This document shows, one piece after another, positions 1 through 7,793 of a DNA stretch of 32,625 bases (the stretch's first letter is position 1; every line of letters starts with the position of its first letter). A program made the translations under genes and the position numbers. Source of the stretch: Oscillospiraceae bacterium (GTDB lineage Bacteria; Bacillota; Clostridia; Oscillospirales; Acutalibacteraceae); assembly GCA_015065445.1 (NCBI GenBank), contig SVQF01000012.1:1-32625 (forward strand), given 5' to 3'. A model generated the notes under the pieces. That model had not been told where the DNA came from and searched no databases. It was given only the letters and a program-made list of their open reading frames with translations.

Positions 1-971
1 ATTTTATCAAAGGGAATAGCATTGTTGCTTCCGCCGTCGTAAAGGTCTGTATGAACTGCACCTTTAATAACGAGCAACTCTTTGTTATCAGTATATTTGT
101 TGCCGTTAATCATATTTTCATATGCGTCCTTGCCGAAATAGAATGAGTGTGCCTTGTCTCCGTGCATAATCAATACGGCACTGCGGATTTCGTTACTGTA
201 CTGTAAAATTGGCTGATTGACAAATGATTCGCATCCGATAACATTCCAACCACCATTTGAATTTAGCGAACGAGGATGATAACCTCTTTCGGTTTTGTAA
301 TAATCGTAATAATCCTTGACGAAGAACGGTGCATCCTCGGGAAGCGGGTCAATCACGCCGCCTGCAAGCTTATATGTGCCGTTTTTGTAATCTTCAAGAC
401 GCTGTGCACACATAGCTTTTTTCGCCTCATAACGCTCTTCCTCGCTGTCCTGTGAATCAAAATAGCCCTTGGCGTTCACCCTCGTCATATCATACATTGT
501 TGAAACAACGGTTGCCTTTATTCTTGTATCAAGTGCCGCAGCATTGATTGCCATACCGCCCCAGCCACAGATACCGAGAATGCCGATTCTATCTTCGTCT
601 GCTTTTTCGTTAAGCGAAAGAAAATCAACGGCTGCCATAAAATCCTCCGTGTTAATATCGGGGGAAGCCATATATCTCGGTTGACCTGCACTTTCACCCG
701 TGTAGGACGGGTCAAAAGCAATCGTTAAAAAGCCACGCTCTGCAAGAGTTTGTGCATACAGACCGCTGCACTGCTCCTTAACTGCACCGAACGGACCGCT
801 GACTGCAATAGCGGGAAGTTTGCCCTCTGCACCTTTCGGTACATACATATCGGCAGCAAGTGTAATACCATATCTGTTTATAAAGGTTATTTTTGAATGC
901 TCAACTTTATCGCTTTTCGGGAAGGTTTTATCCCACTCATTTGTTAAATTTAACTGTTCTGTTTTCAACAT
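1..971 (-). CDS. alpha/beta hydrolase (dienelactone-hydrolase/COG1073-like), C-terminus truncated by window edge
   Basis: Open frame on - strand from ATG at 971 (GGAG RBS upstream) to the window edge: MLKTEQLNLTNEWDKTFPKSDKVEHSKITFINRYGITLAADMYVPKGAEGKLPAIAVSGPFGAVKEQ...DEDRIGILGICGWGGMAINAALD...; GxCxG nucleophile elbow. Not in the ORF track because the stop is outside the window. Confidence 0.85.
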   Translation of the reverse strand, partial: MLKTEQLNLTNEWDKTFPKSDKVEHSKITFINRYGITLAADMYVPKGAEGKLPAIAVSGPFGAVKEQCSGLYAQTLAERGFLTIAFDPSYTGESAGQPRYMASPDINTEDFMAAVDFLSLNEKADEDRIGILGICGWGGMAINAAALDTRIKATVVSTMYDMTRVNAKGYFDSQDSEEERYEAKKAMCAQRLEDYKNGTYKLAGGVIDPLPEDAPFFVKDYYDYYKTERGYHPRSLNSNGGWNVIGCESFVNQPILQYSNEIRSAVLIMHGDKAHSFYFGKDAYENMINGNKYTDNKELLVIKGAVHTDLYDGGSNNAIPFDK

Positions 972-991
972 AATTAATCTCCTTTTTGATA

Positions 992-1020
992 TTGAAATTG
1001 AAATATCTTTTTGCTATAAT
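992..1020 (+). promoter_or_regulatory. sigma-A-like promoter for merR-family gene
   Basis: TTGAAA (992-997), 17-nt spacer, TATAAT (1015-1020). Confidence 0.6.
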
Positions 1021-1023
1021 CAC

Positions 1024-1054
1024 ATTATAACACCTAAACCTGACTTTAGGTCAA
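1024..1054 (-). promoter_or_regulatory. MerR-type promoter/operator for the alpha/beta hydrolase
   Basis: On - strand TTGACC (1054-1049), 19-nt spacer, TATAAT (1029-1024); spacer region carries the inverted repeat ACCTAAA-N6-TTTAGGT. Confidence 0.7.
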
Positions 1055-1079
1055 GCTTTTTTTGAAAAGAGGAAAAAAT

Positions 1080-1517
1080 ATGTATACAATCGGTCAGATT
1101 TCGGAGATGTTTAATCTCCCAATATCAACATTAAGATACTATGATAAGGAGAGGTTGTTCCCGCAAATGCAGCGTCGGTCGGGTATCCGCAGGTTCGGCG
1201 AAAACGAGGTGGAGGCACTTCGTGTGATTGAATGTCTGAAAGCAAGCGGACTTGAAATCAAGGATATCAGACTGTTTATGGACTGGGCAACGCAGGGTGC
1301 AGCAACCTATGAAAAACGCAAAGAGCTTTTTGAAGCAAGACGAGAGGTAATTGAAGCAGAAATTACTAATCTGCAAAAAATGCTTGATATGGTAAAGTTC
1401 AAATGCTGGTATTATGAAACCGCAATCAAGAACGGCAATGAAGACGGCATTAACGCAATGCTGCCCGACAAGCTTCCTCCCGAAATTCAAAAACTATACG
1501 ACAATGCTCATTCATAA
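1080..1517 (+). CDS. MerR family transcriptional regulator
   Basis: MYTIGQISEMFNLPISTLRYYDKERLFPQMQRRSGIRRFGENEVEALRVIECLKASGLEIKDI: classic MerR N-terminal HTH. Start at 1080 favoured (GAGG just upstream); track start is 1062. Confidence 0.93.
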   Translation: MYTIGQISEMFNLPISTLRYYDKERLFPQMQRRSGIRRFGENEVEALRVIECLKASGLEIKDIRLFMDWATQGAATYEKRKELFEARREVIEAEITNLQKMLDMVKFKCWYYETAIKNGNEDGINAMLPDKLPPEIQKLYDNAHS

Positions 1518-1628
1518 GTAAAACACAGATAAAACTCTGTTTTGCAACCCCCTGACAAAAAATGCAACCCCTTCGGTGTTCTTTTTTGTGCATGGGGTCG
1601 CAGACTTGAGCCCACTATAATCGGGGAC

Positions 1629-1652
1629 CCAAAAATGCAAAAGCATTTTTGG
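1629..1652. repeat. perfect 10-bp-stem palindrome in intergenic region (possible terminator or dispersed-repeat part)
   Basis: CCAAAAATGC-AAAA-GCATTTTTGG. Confidence 0.6.
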
Positions 1653-1754
1653 AAAGGGGAAACTCACGGTTTAAAAAAATCTTTATTTTTATGGCGTTTT
1701 GTTGTATAATGTATTAGACTATACATTAATTTATATATTAGTAAAGACAGTTTT

Positions 1755-2627
1755 ATGGAGAAACAACTTATTTTTGAACCGATTTCGCTTAACCATTCCG
1801 AAAAAGCGGAGTCAATACGAAAACGTTTCGGCAACAATCTGTATCTATATACGTTCGCTTCGCTCTATGCGTGGCGTGAAGACGAGCAGTACGAAATTTG
1901 TTTTGCCGACGACGCATTTATAATAAAAAACGGAGCAGTGGGCGACAATGCGTATCTGTTTCCGTGCGGAAGTGACGGCGGCAAAAAAGTGCTGATTGAC
2001 GCTCTTCTTGCATATGAAAAGCCTACGCTTTGTTCATTAACAGACGAAGACAAAGATTTTCTTGAAACATATTATCCCGATATGTTTGAGTTTGAAGAAA
2101 TACGTGACGAGTTTATTTATCTGTTCGACAGAAAAGCACAGGTTGAACTGAAGGGCAAGGATTACAAAAAGCAGCGTCATCAGATTCACATTGGCAAAAA
2201 CTCGGCGGCACAGTGGAGCACGGAACTACTCACGCAGGAAAACACCGACAGAGCTATTGCCATCAATAAAGAATGGGTAAAAAAAACAGGCAAAAACGGA
2301 CTTGCCGACATAGAGGCGGCAAACTGTGCGTTAAAGCATTTTAAAGAACTTTCTATGTGGGGTATGCTGTTTAAGGCAGACGGCGAGGACGTAGCGTATG
2401 TTATGGGCTCGTTCATCACGCCTGAAATATTTGACCTTGCGTTCTGCAAGGTTATTGGCGAAAGGCGTGATTTTTTTGTAAGGTGGAAAGTCTTCAGTTC
2501 CTTGCCGCAGGAGGTCGTAACAATCGACTCTGAAGAGGACTTGGGAATTGAAGGACTACGCATAAACAAACTATCCCGTCACCCTCAGAAACTGATACGA
2601 ATCTGGAAAGGCAATTATAAAATATGA
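1755..2627 (+). CDS. DUF2156 domain protein (phosphatidylglycerol lysyltransferase C-terminal-like, GNAT-like fold)
   Basis: 290 aa; RKRFGNNLYLYTFASLYAWREDEQYEICFADDAFII...EEIRDEFIYLFDRKAQVELKGKDYKKQRHQIH resembles the DUF2156 family pattern. Confidence 0.75.
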   Translation: MEKQLIFEPISLNHSEKAESIRKRFGNNLYLYTFASLYAWREDEQYEICFADDAFIIKNGAVGDNAYLFPCGSDGGKKVLIDALLAYEKPTLCSLTDEDKDFLETYYPDMFEFEEIRDEFIYLFDRKAQVELKGKDYKKQRHQIHIGKNSAAQWSTELLTQENTDRAIAINKEWVKKTGKNGLADIEAANCALKHFKELSMWGMLFKADGEDVAYVMGSFITPEIFDLAFCKVIGERRDFFVRWKVFSSLPQEVVTIDSEEDLGIEGLRINKLSRHPQKLIRIWKGNYKI

Positions 2628-4363
2628 CTGAAACAGCAGCGACAATTAACAGCAGGGCATTTACCGACCGTATGTTCCGTCGGCTTTTTCTGCCTACGCT
2701 TTTATCGGCTATAGGCTGGGCGTTGGGCGATGTTGCTGACGCACTGTTTGTAGGTATTCGCCTTGGCAGAGTCGGACTTGCAACTATGTCGCTTGTAGCA
2801 CCTGTATATATGATTTATAACGTGCTTGACGTCGGCATAGCTATCGGTACATCGGTCAAGTATTCACAGGCACTCGGCAAAGGCGATGCAAAAAAAGGAA
2901 CTGAAACGTTTTCGCAAATGCTTGTTATGGCTGTTGCAGTAAGTGCTGCGGTGTGCGTAATCGGACTTGTCGGTATGCCCTACATACTCAGATTTTTAGG
3001 TGCAGGAAGTGAAGGCGGCGACCTGTGGAACTACACAAAAGAGTATCTGCAGATAATGTTTTTAGGTGCACCGATTACATTTTTATATTTCTTGCTTTAT
3101 TACTGCGTGCGTTGTGACGATAACGAAAAACTTGCAAGTGCAGGCTACACAATCGGATACTTAACAGACGTGGTTGCAAGTGCGGTTTTTATAATGGGAT
3201 TTAAGCTCGACGTACGTGGTGCAATCTACGCAACGGTGCTTGGCAAGGCAGTCGGCGTTATAATTTTCTTATTCCATTTTACAAGAAAGTGGGCGATATT
3301 GCGATTTCGTCTGTTCAGACCCGATTTAAAACTTGTTTTGTCCGTGCTTAAAACGGGAATGGCGTCTTCATTCGGTTACATAGGTCAGTTTATTACGCTG
3401 CTTGTTGTAAACAATATTCTTATGAAAATAGGCGGTTCATCTGCACTGGCACAGCTTAATGTCGTGCAGGATGTATCCTATGTTGCACTGGCTATTTATA
3501 CGGCACTTGGCGACACGGTTCAGCCTCTTAGTGCAACGTTTTATGCCGAACATAACCACGAAGCCACAAAGCGTATTATGATGCTCGGCACAAAAATAGG
3601 CGTTATCAGCGGCGGAGTTATTGCAGCTCTTTTTGCGGTGTTCGCCCCGTCAGTGTGCAGACTTTTCGGCTTAACGGGCAGTACCGTTTCTGAAGGTGCA
3701 TTCGCCGTAAGACTGTTCTGCCTTTCGGTAATTCCCGCAGGCTATAATATAATATGGAGTTCGTGTTTTCAGGCTATAAAAAAAGAGAGAATAGTATTTA
3801 TAATAAATCAAATGCGTACTTTCGTATGCTTTCTGGCATTTGCGTTTGTCCTTTCAAATTTTGAACTCAGATGGTTCTGGTTTGTTTTCCTCGGTGCAGA
3901 AGTTATGACAATAGCAGTCTGGACTCTGCTTGTGCGTCGGCAAAAGTTTGACGTGTCGGACAAGGTGTTCACATATCTGCTCGACGTCAATAATTCGGAC
4001 ATTTCGGATATGCTCAATCAGACAGAGGTGTTCTGTGAAGAACACGACGCAAATCCCAAACAGGTTTACTTCATCACAATGTGTGTTGAAGAAGTCTGCC
4101 AGGCGATAACCGAAAATGCGTTTAACAAAACGGGTGACGAGTATATTCAGTTTACGCTTTGTTTTGAAAACGGCGGTTCTGTAATGCTGCACTTCCGTGA
4201 CAATGCGGTTAACTTTAATCCTTTCGGTATGAAAACCGGTCAGAACTACGACGACCCCGAACAACTTGCATCGCTTGGAATTCAGATGGTAAAAAGCAAG
4301 TCAAAGCAGTTCTTTTACCGTCACTATTCAGGATTTAATACCCTTACTGTGGAGGTAGAATAA
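2624..4363 (+). CDS. MATE-family multidrug/polysaccharide flippase-like transporter with C-terminal HATPase (RsbW-like) domain
   Basis: 579 aa; N-terminal ~440 aa multi-TM MATE pattern (GWALGDVADALFVGIRLGRVGLATMSLVAPVYMIYNVLDVGIAIGTSVKYSQALGKGD); C-terminal ~140 aa soluble with RsbW-like pattern VYFITMCVEEVCQAITENAF...FRDNAVNFNP...LASLGIQMVKSKSKQFFY. ATGA overlap with upstream gene. Confidence 0.85.
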   Translation: MTETAATINSRAFTDRMFRRLFLPTLLSAIGWALGDVADALFVGIRLGRVGLATMSLVAPVYMIYNVLDVGIAIGTSVKYSQALGKGDAKKGTETFSQMLVMAVAVSAAVCVIGLVGMPYILRFLGAGSEGGDLWNYTKEYLQIMFLGAPITFLYFLLYYCVRCDDNEKLASAGYTIGYLTDVVASAVFIMGFKLDVRGAIYATVLGKAVGVIIFLFHFTRKWAILRFRLFRPDLKLVLSVLKTGMASSFGYIGQFITLLVVNNILMKIGGSSALAQLNVVQDVSYVALAIYTALGDTVQPLSATFYAEHNHEATKRIMMLGTKIGVISGGVIAALFAVFAPSVCRLFGLTGSTVSEGAFAVRLFCLSVIPAGYNIIWSSCFQAIKKERIVFIINQMRTFVCFLAFAFVLSNFELRWFWFVFLGAEVMTIAVWTLLVRRQKFDVSDKVFTYLLDVNNSDISDMLNQTEVFCEEHDANPKQVYFITMCVEEVCQAITENAFNKTGDEYIQFTLCFENGGSVMLHFRDNAVNFNPFGMKTGQNYDDPEQLASLGIQMVKSKSKQFFYRHYSGFNTLTVEVE

Positions 4364-4366
4364 TCT

Positions 4367-5194
4367 ATGAACGACGGTATCCGACTTGCTGTAAAGCGGG
4401 ACATACCCGCCCTGTGCAAAATATGGCGGGACTGCTTCAGCGACAGCGAGGAATACATACGCACTTTTTACAGCGAAAATTTTGAACGTATTAAAGTGGT
4501 TATATACGAGGCAGACGGAAAGCCCGTAAGTATGGTGAACATTTTTTCAGCCTGCGTAGTTACTGAAAAATCACAGCAAAACGCAGAGTATCTTTACGCT
4601 GTCGGCACGCTTAAAGCGTATAGGGGCAATGGTTTTATGAGTGCAGTTTTGCGGCATATAGTAACTCGTGCAAAAGAAAGCGAAAAGGCACTGTTTTTAA
4701 AACCGTCTTCGCTCGAAATTACTGAGTTTTATAAGCCGTTCGGTTTTATAGGCAGAACGTATTTATGCCCCGTATCTTTAACGCCTGCCGAAATTATTGA
4801 TATTGATGTCTGCGACATATCGTGCGTGGAATACAACCGTATGCGTGACGCCGCATTTAAGAATATGCCCTATGTCAGATGGGACAACGGCCACATACGC
4901 TGGTGCATTGAAGAAAACAAACTGTTCAGCGGCAAAACGGTTAAAATAGAATTTGAAAGTAAATGCTATTTTCTTTTGGGTTATCCCGAAGGGAATACGC
5001 TCATAATTAACGAAACTGATTTATCATTGAGTCAGCTTAAACAGTTAAGCGGTGCATTGTGCAGGCTTTTTGGCACTGAGAATTTAAAAGCTTATATGCC
5101 TTATAATGCCTGCAACGAGTGTGATAAAACTATATCCTCGTTGCTCTGTAATACTTCTGAGCGTAATATTTATGTTAATCTGATTATGATGTAA
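4367..5194 (+). CDS. GNAT family N-acetyltransferase
   Basis: 275 aa; AEYLYAVGTLKAYRGNGFMSAVLRHIVTRAKESEKALFLKPSSLEITEFYKPFGF = GNAT acetyl-CoA motif A and B pattern. Confidence 0.8.
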   Translation: MNDGIRLAVKRDIPALCKIWRDCFSDSEEYIRTFYSENFERIKVVIYEADGKPVSMVNIFSACVVTEKSQQNAEYLYAVGTLKAYRGNGFMSAVLRHIVTRAKESEKALFLKPSSLEITEFYKPFGFIGRTYLCPVSLTPAEIIDIDVCDISCVEYNRMRDAAFKNMPYVRWDNGHIRWCIEENKLFSGKTVKIEFESKCYFLLGYPEGNTLIINETDLSLSQLKQLSGALCRLFGTENLKAYMPYNACNECDKTISSLLCNTSERNIYVNLIMM

Positions 5195-5210
5195 AGGAAT
5201 GGAGTCTGTT

Positions 5211-7310
5211 ATGAAAAACAAAAAAAGAAAAGTAACTTCACTGCGAAAAAAGTCTGTTACTGTTGTTCTTATTGCAGCTTTAGTGTTAGCTGTTATTGCC
5301 GTTACAATAAGCGGTGCATTTTACAGCTACAATATGTTTGGCCACTACAAACAGCTTGCAGAGCAGCTTGCAGACACTTCGGCGTCGCTTATGAGTGCAG
5401 AAGATATCAAGCACTATTACACCGAGGTAAAGAAGCTGGAGCCTTATGACGACGAAAAATACAACTCCGACGAGGCTTATCGGAAAGAGTATGACGAAAA
5501 GGTAAACGCCATTAAAGACGACAAGTATCAGGAGATGCTGGACATACTCTTTACCTTTGCTGACCAGTCTGAAAACAGAAACGAAATTGAGTATATCTAC
5601 GTCCAGGTTATCGAAGGTAATCAGGTTACTTATATTTTTGACGCAGACCACACCGACGAGGCATATCAGCTTGGCACGGTTGTTCCTGTATCCGACGCCA
5701 ACACCGATAAAGACGGACTCGAAAACGGTATTCCTGCCTTTATTTCAAACAACCCCGACGATGGCTGGCTTTGTACCTGTATGCGACCTATACGTGATTC
5801 AGACGGCAAACCGGTTGCACTTGTAGGCGTTGATATTTCTATGAGTAAGGTTGTAACTGAGGGTATAGCTTATATTGTAACACTTATTATAATTATGATA
5901 ATCGCTGTAGGATTACTCAGTCTGCTCATTCTTCGTGGTACTGATAAGTCTATGGTAAGACCGATTAACAAACTGTCAGAAGCAGCAAGAAGATTTGTTG
6001 AGGATAGGGGTAAAAAGTCAGATGAACATTCTGCTATAACTCAGCTCGACATTCAGACGGGAGACGAACTCGAAACTCTCTGCGACTCGGTTAAACAGAT
6101 GGAACAGGACATTAACGAGTACATTACACACTTAACGGCTGTTACAGCCGAGAAGGAGCGAATCGGTGCCGAACTTTCGCTCGCCACACGGATTCAGGCA
6201 GATATGCTTCCAAATATATTCCCTGCATTTCCTGAAAGAAAAGACCTTGACATATTTGCAAGTATGACTCCTGCAAAAGAGGTCGGCGGCGACTTCTATG
6301 ACTTCTTCCTTGTTGACGATACGCATCTTGCAATGGTTATGGCGGATGTTTCGGGTAAGGGAATTCCTGCAGCACTGTTTATGATGATGAGCAAGATTCT
6401 CATTCAGAACGCAGTTATGAGCGGCAAATCTCCTGCCGACGCACTTATGACGGTAAACAATCAGATTTGTGCAAACAACCGTGAGGAGATGTTTGTTACC
6501 GTATGGCTCGGTATTGTTGATTTGGAAACGGGACTTCTCACCGCATCAAACGCAGGTCACGAAAAACCGATTGTTAAATCTGCTCACGGCGACTTTGAAG
6601 TGTTTAACGATAAGCACGGATTTGTTATAGGCGGTATGGAAGGACTCAAATACCGTAATTACGAAATTCAGCTTGCCAAAGGCTCAAAAGTATTCCTCTA
6701 CACAGACGGTGTGGCAGAAGCAACTGACAATGCAAAAGAACTGTTTGGTATTGACAGAACTATTGACGCACTTAACAAGTGCAAGGACGAAAGTCCTAAG
6801 AAGGTTCTTGAAACCGTTAAAGCGTCCGTTGACGAGTTTGTAGGCGACGCACCGCAGTTTGACGACCTGACTATGTTATGCTTTGCATTTGAAGGAGGTA
6901 AATCCGAATTGACTGTTGAGGCAACGCTCGACAATGTTGCTGTTGCTATGGACTACGTCGGGGAACAAGCGGAAAAACTTCCGTTTTCACAAAAGGCAAT
7001 AAATCAGATTAAAATTGCTGTTGACGAACTTGTTAGCAACGTTGCACGCTATGCTTACGGCGAGCATGAAGAAGGTACGGTCAGCGTGTATGTAAGCAGC
7101 GACGAAAAGGGTATGTCAGTACGTATTACAGACTCGGGTATTCCTTACAACCCGCTCGAAAAAGAAGACCCTGACATATCACTTTCTGCAGATGAAAGAG
7201 GCATTGGCGGACTCGGTATTTTCCTTGTTAAAAAGACAATGGACGAGATTGAATATACGTACAAAGATAACCGGAATATACTGACGTTCAGAAAGAACTT
7301 TGCCGAGTAA
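5211..7310 (+). CDS. membrane-bound SpoIIE-type PP2C serine phosphatase (extracellular sensor + HAMP) with C-terminal RsbW-like HATPase domain
   Basis: Two TMs, HAMP (RPINKLSEAARRFVEDRG), PP2C/SpoIIE motifs EVGGDFYDFF, MADVSGKGIPAALFM, YTDGVAEATD, FDDLTMLCF; then IKIAVDELVSNVARYAYG, VRITDSGIPYNP, RGIGGLGIFLVKKTMD (N, G1, G2 boxes). Start 5211 preferred (GGAG-6nt-ATG); track start 5199. Confidence 0.9.
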   Translation: MKNKKRKVTSLRKKSVTVVLIAALVLAVIAVTISGAFYSYNMFGHYKQLAEQLADTSASLMSAEDIKHYYTEVKKLEPYDDEKYNSDEAYRKEYDEKVNAIKDDKYQEMLDILFTFADQSENRNEIEYIYVQVIEGNQVTYIFDADHTDEAYQLGTVVPVSDANTDKDGLENGIPAFISNNPDDGWLCTCMRPIRDSDGKPVALVGVDISMSKVVTEGIAYIVTLIIIMIIAVGLLSLLILRGTDKSMVRPINKLSEAARRFVEDRGKKSDEHSAITQLDIQTGDELETLCDSVKQMEQDINEYITHLTAVTAEKERIGAELSLATRIQADMLPNIFPAFPERKDLDIFASMTPAKEVGGDFYDFFLVDDTHLAMVMADVSGKGIPAALFMMMSKILIQNAVMSGKSPADALMTVNNQICANNREEMFVTVWLGIVDLETGLLTASNAGHEKPIVKSAHGDFEVFNDKHGFVIGGMEGLKYRNYEIQLAKGSKVFLYTDGVAEATDNAKELFGIDRTIDALNKCKDESPKKVLETVKASVDEFVGDAPQFDDLTMLCFAFEGGKSELTVEATLDNVAVAMDYVGEQAEKLPFSQKAINQIKIAVDELVSNVARYAYGEHEEGTVSVYVSSDEKGMSVRITDSGIPYNPLEKEDPDISLSADERGIGGLGIFLVKKTMDEIEYTYKDNRNILTFRKNFAE

Positions 7311-7324
7311 AAACGTAAAACTCA

Positions 7325-7365
7325 AAAATGCTTGGAAACCTGATGTTTCCAAGCATTTTCTTTGT
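7325..7365 (+). terminator. intrinsic terminator downstream of SpoIIE-like gene
   Basis: Perfect 15-bp stem AAAATGCTTGGAAAC-ctgat-GTTTCCAAGCATTTT followed by C/T-rich tail. Confidence 0.8.
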
Positions 7366-7435
7366 ATACAATCTTTACACAAGGGAGGTAATACAGACGT
7401 TTATATCGGCGTGGTTATGCCCTCTGTAGAAAGTC

Positions 7436-7468
7436 AAAAAGGGCGGTAGCCAAACGGCTACCGCCCTT
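7436..7468 (-). terminator. intrinsic terminator downstream of STAS gene (- strand)
   Basis: GGGCGGTAGCC-AAAC-GGCTACCGCCC; on - strand followed by TTTTTGAC. Confidence 0.8.
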
Positions 7469-7483
7469 ATACTTTTGTTTTGC

Positions 7484-7780
7484 TTACTCTATAGTTAATA
7501 TATCCGAAAATCCTGTAACTTCAAGCACTTCCATTACGTCGTCGCATACGTTTGTAAGTTTCATTCCGCCTTTAGCACTCATCTCTTTGTGTACCTTTAA
7601 AAGCACCCTCAGACCTGCCGAGGAAGTGTAGGGCATATCCTTTAAATCAAGAATAAGTTCGTCCGTGCCGTCAAGGCTTTCAAGTATTTTCTTTTCAAGG
7701 TCGGGAGCTGTAACTGTGTCAACCCTTCCCGAAACAGTAATTGTCAGCCTGCCGCCGTCTTTAATAGAATTAATTTCCAT
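7484..7780 (-). CDS. STAS-domain anti-sigma-factor antagonist-like protein (RsbV/SpoIIAA family)
   Basis: MEINSIKDGGRLTITVSGRVDTVTAPDLEKKILESLDGTDELILDLKDMPYTSSAGLRVLLKVHKEM; start at 7780 with GAGGTG RBS (track start 7855 is upstream). Confidence 0.92.
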   Translation of the reverse strand: MEINSIKDGGRLTITVSGRVDTVTAPDLEKKILESLDGTDELILDLKDMPYTSSAGLRVLLKVHKEMSAKGGMKLTNVCDDVMEVLEVTGFSDILTIE

Positions 7781-7793
7781 AATTACACCTCGT

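Noticed and set aside
7376-7440. AGGGAGGT Shine-Dalgarno-like sequence after the SpoIIE terminator, with a tiny ATG ORF (MPSVESQKGR)
   Set aside because: Spacing from the SD to the ATG is too long and the peptide is only 10 aa and runs into the STAS terminator; no support.
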